Program-made: the position numbers and the translations under genes
In this document: positions 5,378 through 5,396 of the stretch, piece by piece
Layout: each line of letters starts with the position of its first letter
How positions within the stretch are numbered: the stretch's first letter is position 1
Assembly (NCBI GenBank): GCA_013214715.1
Contig: JABSSB010000080.1
Coordinates: 7,039-12,434 of the forward strand
DNA from: Paracoccaceae bacterium
GTDB lineage: Bacteria; Pseudomonadota; Alphaproteobacteria; Rhodobacterales; Rhodobacteraceae
DNA length: 5,396 nt
Direction: 5' to 3'
Notes under the pieces: generated by a model
What the model saw: only the letters and a program-made list of their open reading frames with translations
Database searches by the model: none
Told to the model about the DNA's origin: nothing

Positions 5378-5396
5378 TTTTCCCTGCAGACCGCAT

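Noticed and set aside
1..5396. Mobile elements, CRISPR arrays, toxin-antitoxin or phage genes
   Set aside because: No repeated spacers, terminal inverted repeats, transposase or integrase motifs. The tRNA 3' end is not followed by an integrase, and I saw no second copy of its end in the window.

Overview
The window looks like an ordinary chromosomal segment of an alphaproteobacterium, most likely Rhodobacterales (Roseobacter/Rhodobacter group). The reasons are the GC-rich coding sequence, the short 41-residue cysteine-poor ribosomal protein L36, a DNA polymerase IV carrying the N-terminal CxxC...CxxC extension I associate with that group, and the general wording of the proteins. The taxon is inferred from remembered family features, not from a search.

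Layout from left to right. The 3' part of pyrF (orotidine 5'-phosphate decarboxylase) enters from the left edge and ends at 486. After a 60-bp gap with a possible -10 box comes dinB (DNA polymerase IV, 547-1809), then a gene for an exported protein of unknown function (1887-2888), both on the plus strand. An N-formylglutamate amidohydrolase family gene (2908-3765, minus strand) converges on it with only 19 bp between the stop codons. The 152-bp region 3766-3917 holds the 5' side of that gene and a plus-strand promoter-like element. It also holds two overlapping hairpins around a run of seven T, just ahead of tRNA-Val(GAC) (3918-3992). Next is rpmJ (L36, 4071-4196), with a clear intrinsic terminator. 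Region 4254-4363 is AT-rich and rich in dyads, including a perfect 17-bp palindrome. It precedes a periplasmic ferric-iron binding protein of the FutA/FbpA type (4364-5377). The last 19 bases hold no recognised feature; permease and ATPase genes of the same transporter would be expected beyond the edge.

The genes belong to separate housekeeping jobs: pyrimidine synthesis, translesion DNA synthesis, formyl-glutamate hydrolysis, translation and iron uptake. They do not form one pathway. I found no mobile element, CRISPR array, toxin-antitoxin pair or defence system, and no convincing undescribed system. The most interesting signals are regulatory: the attenuator-like hairpins ahead of the tRNA, and the palindrome ahead of the iron-binding protein gene.
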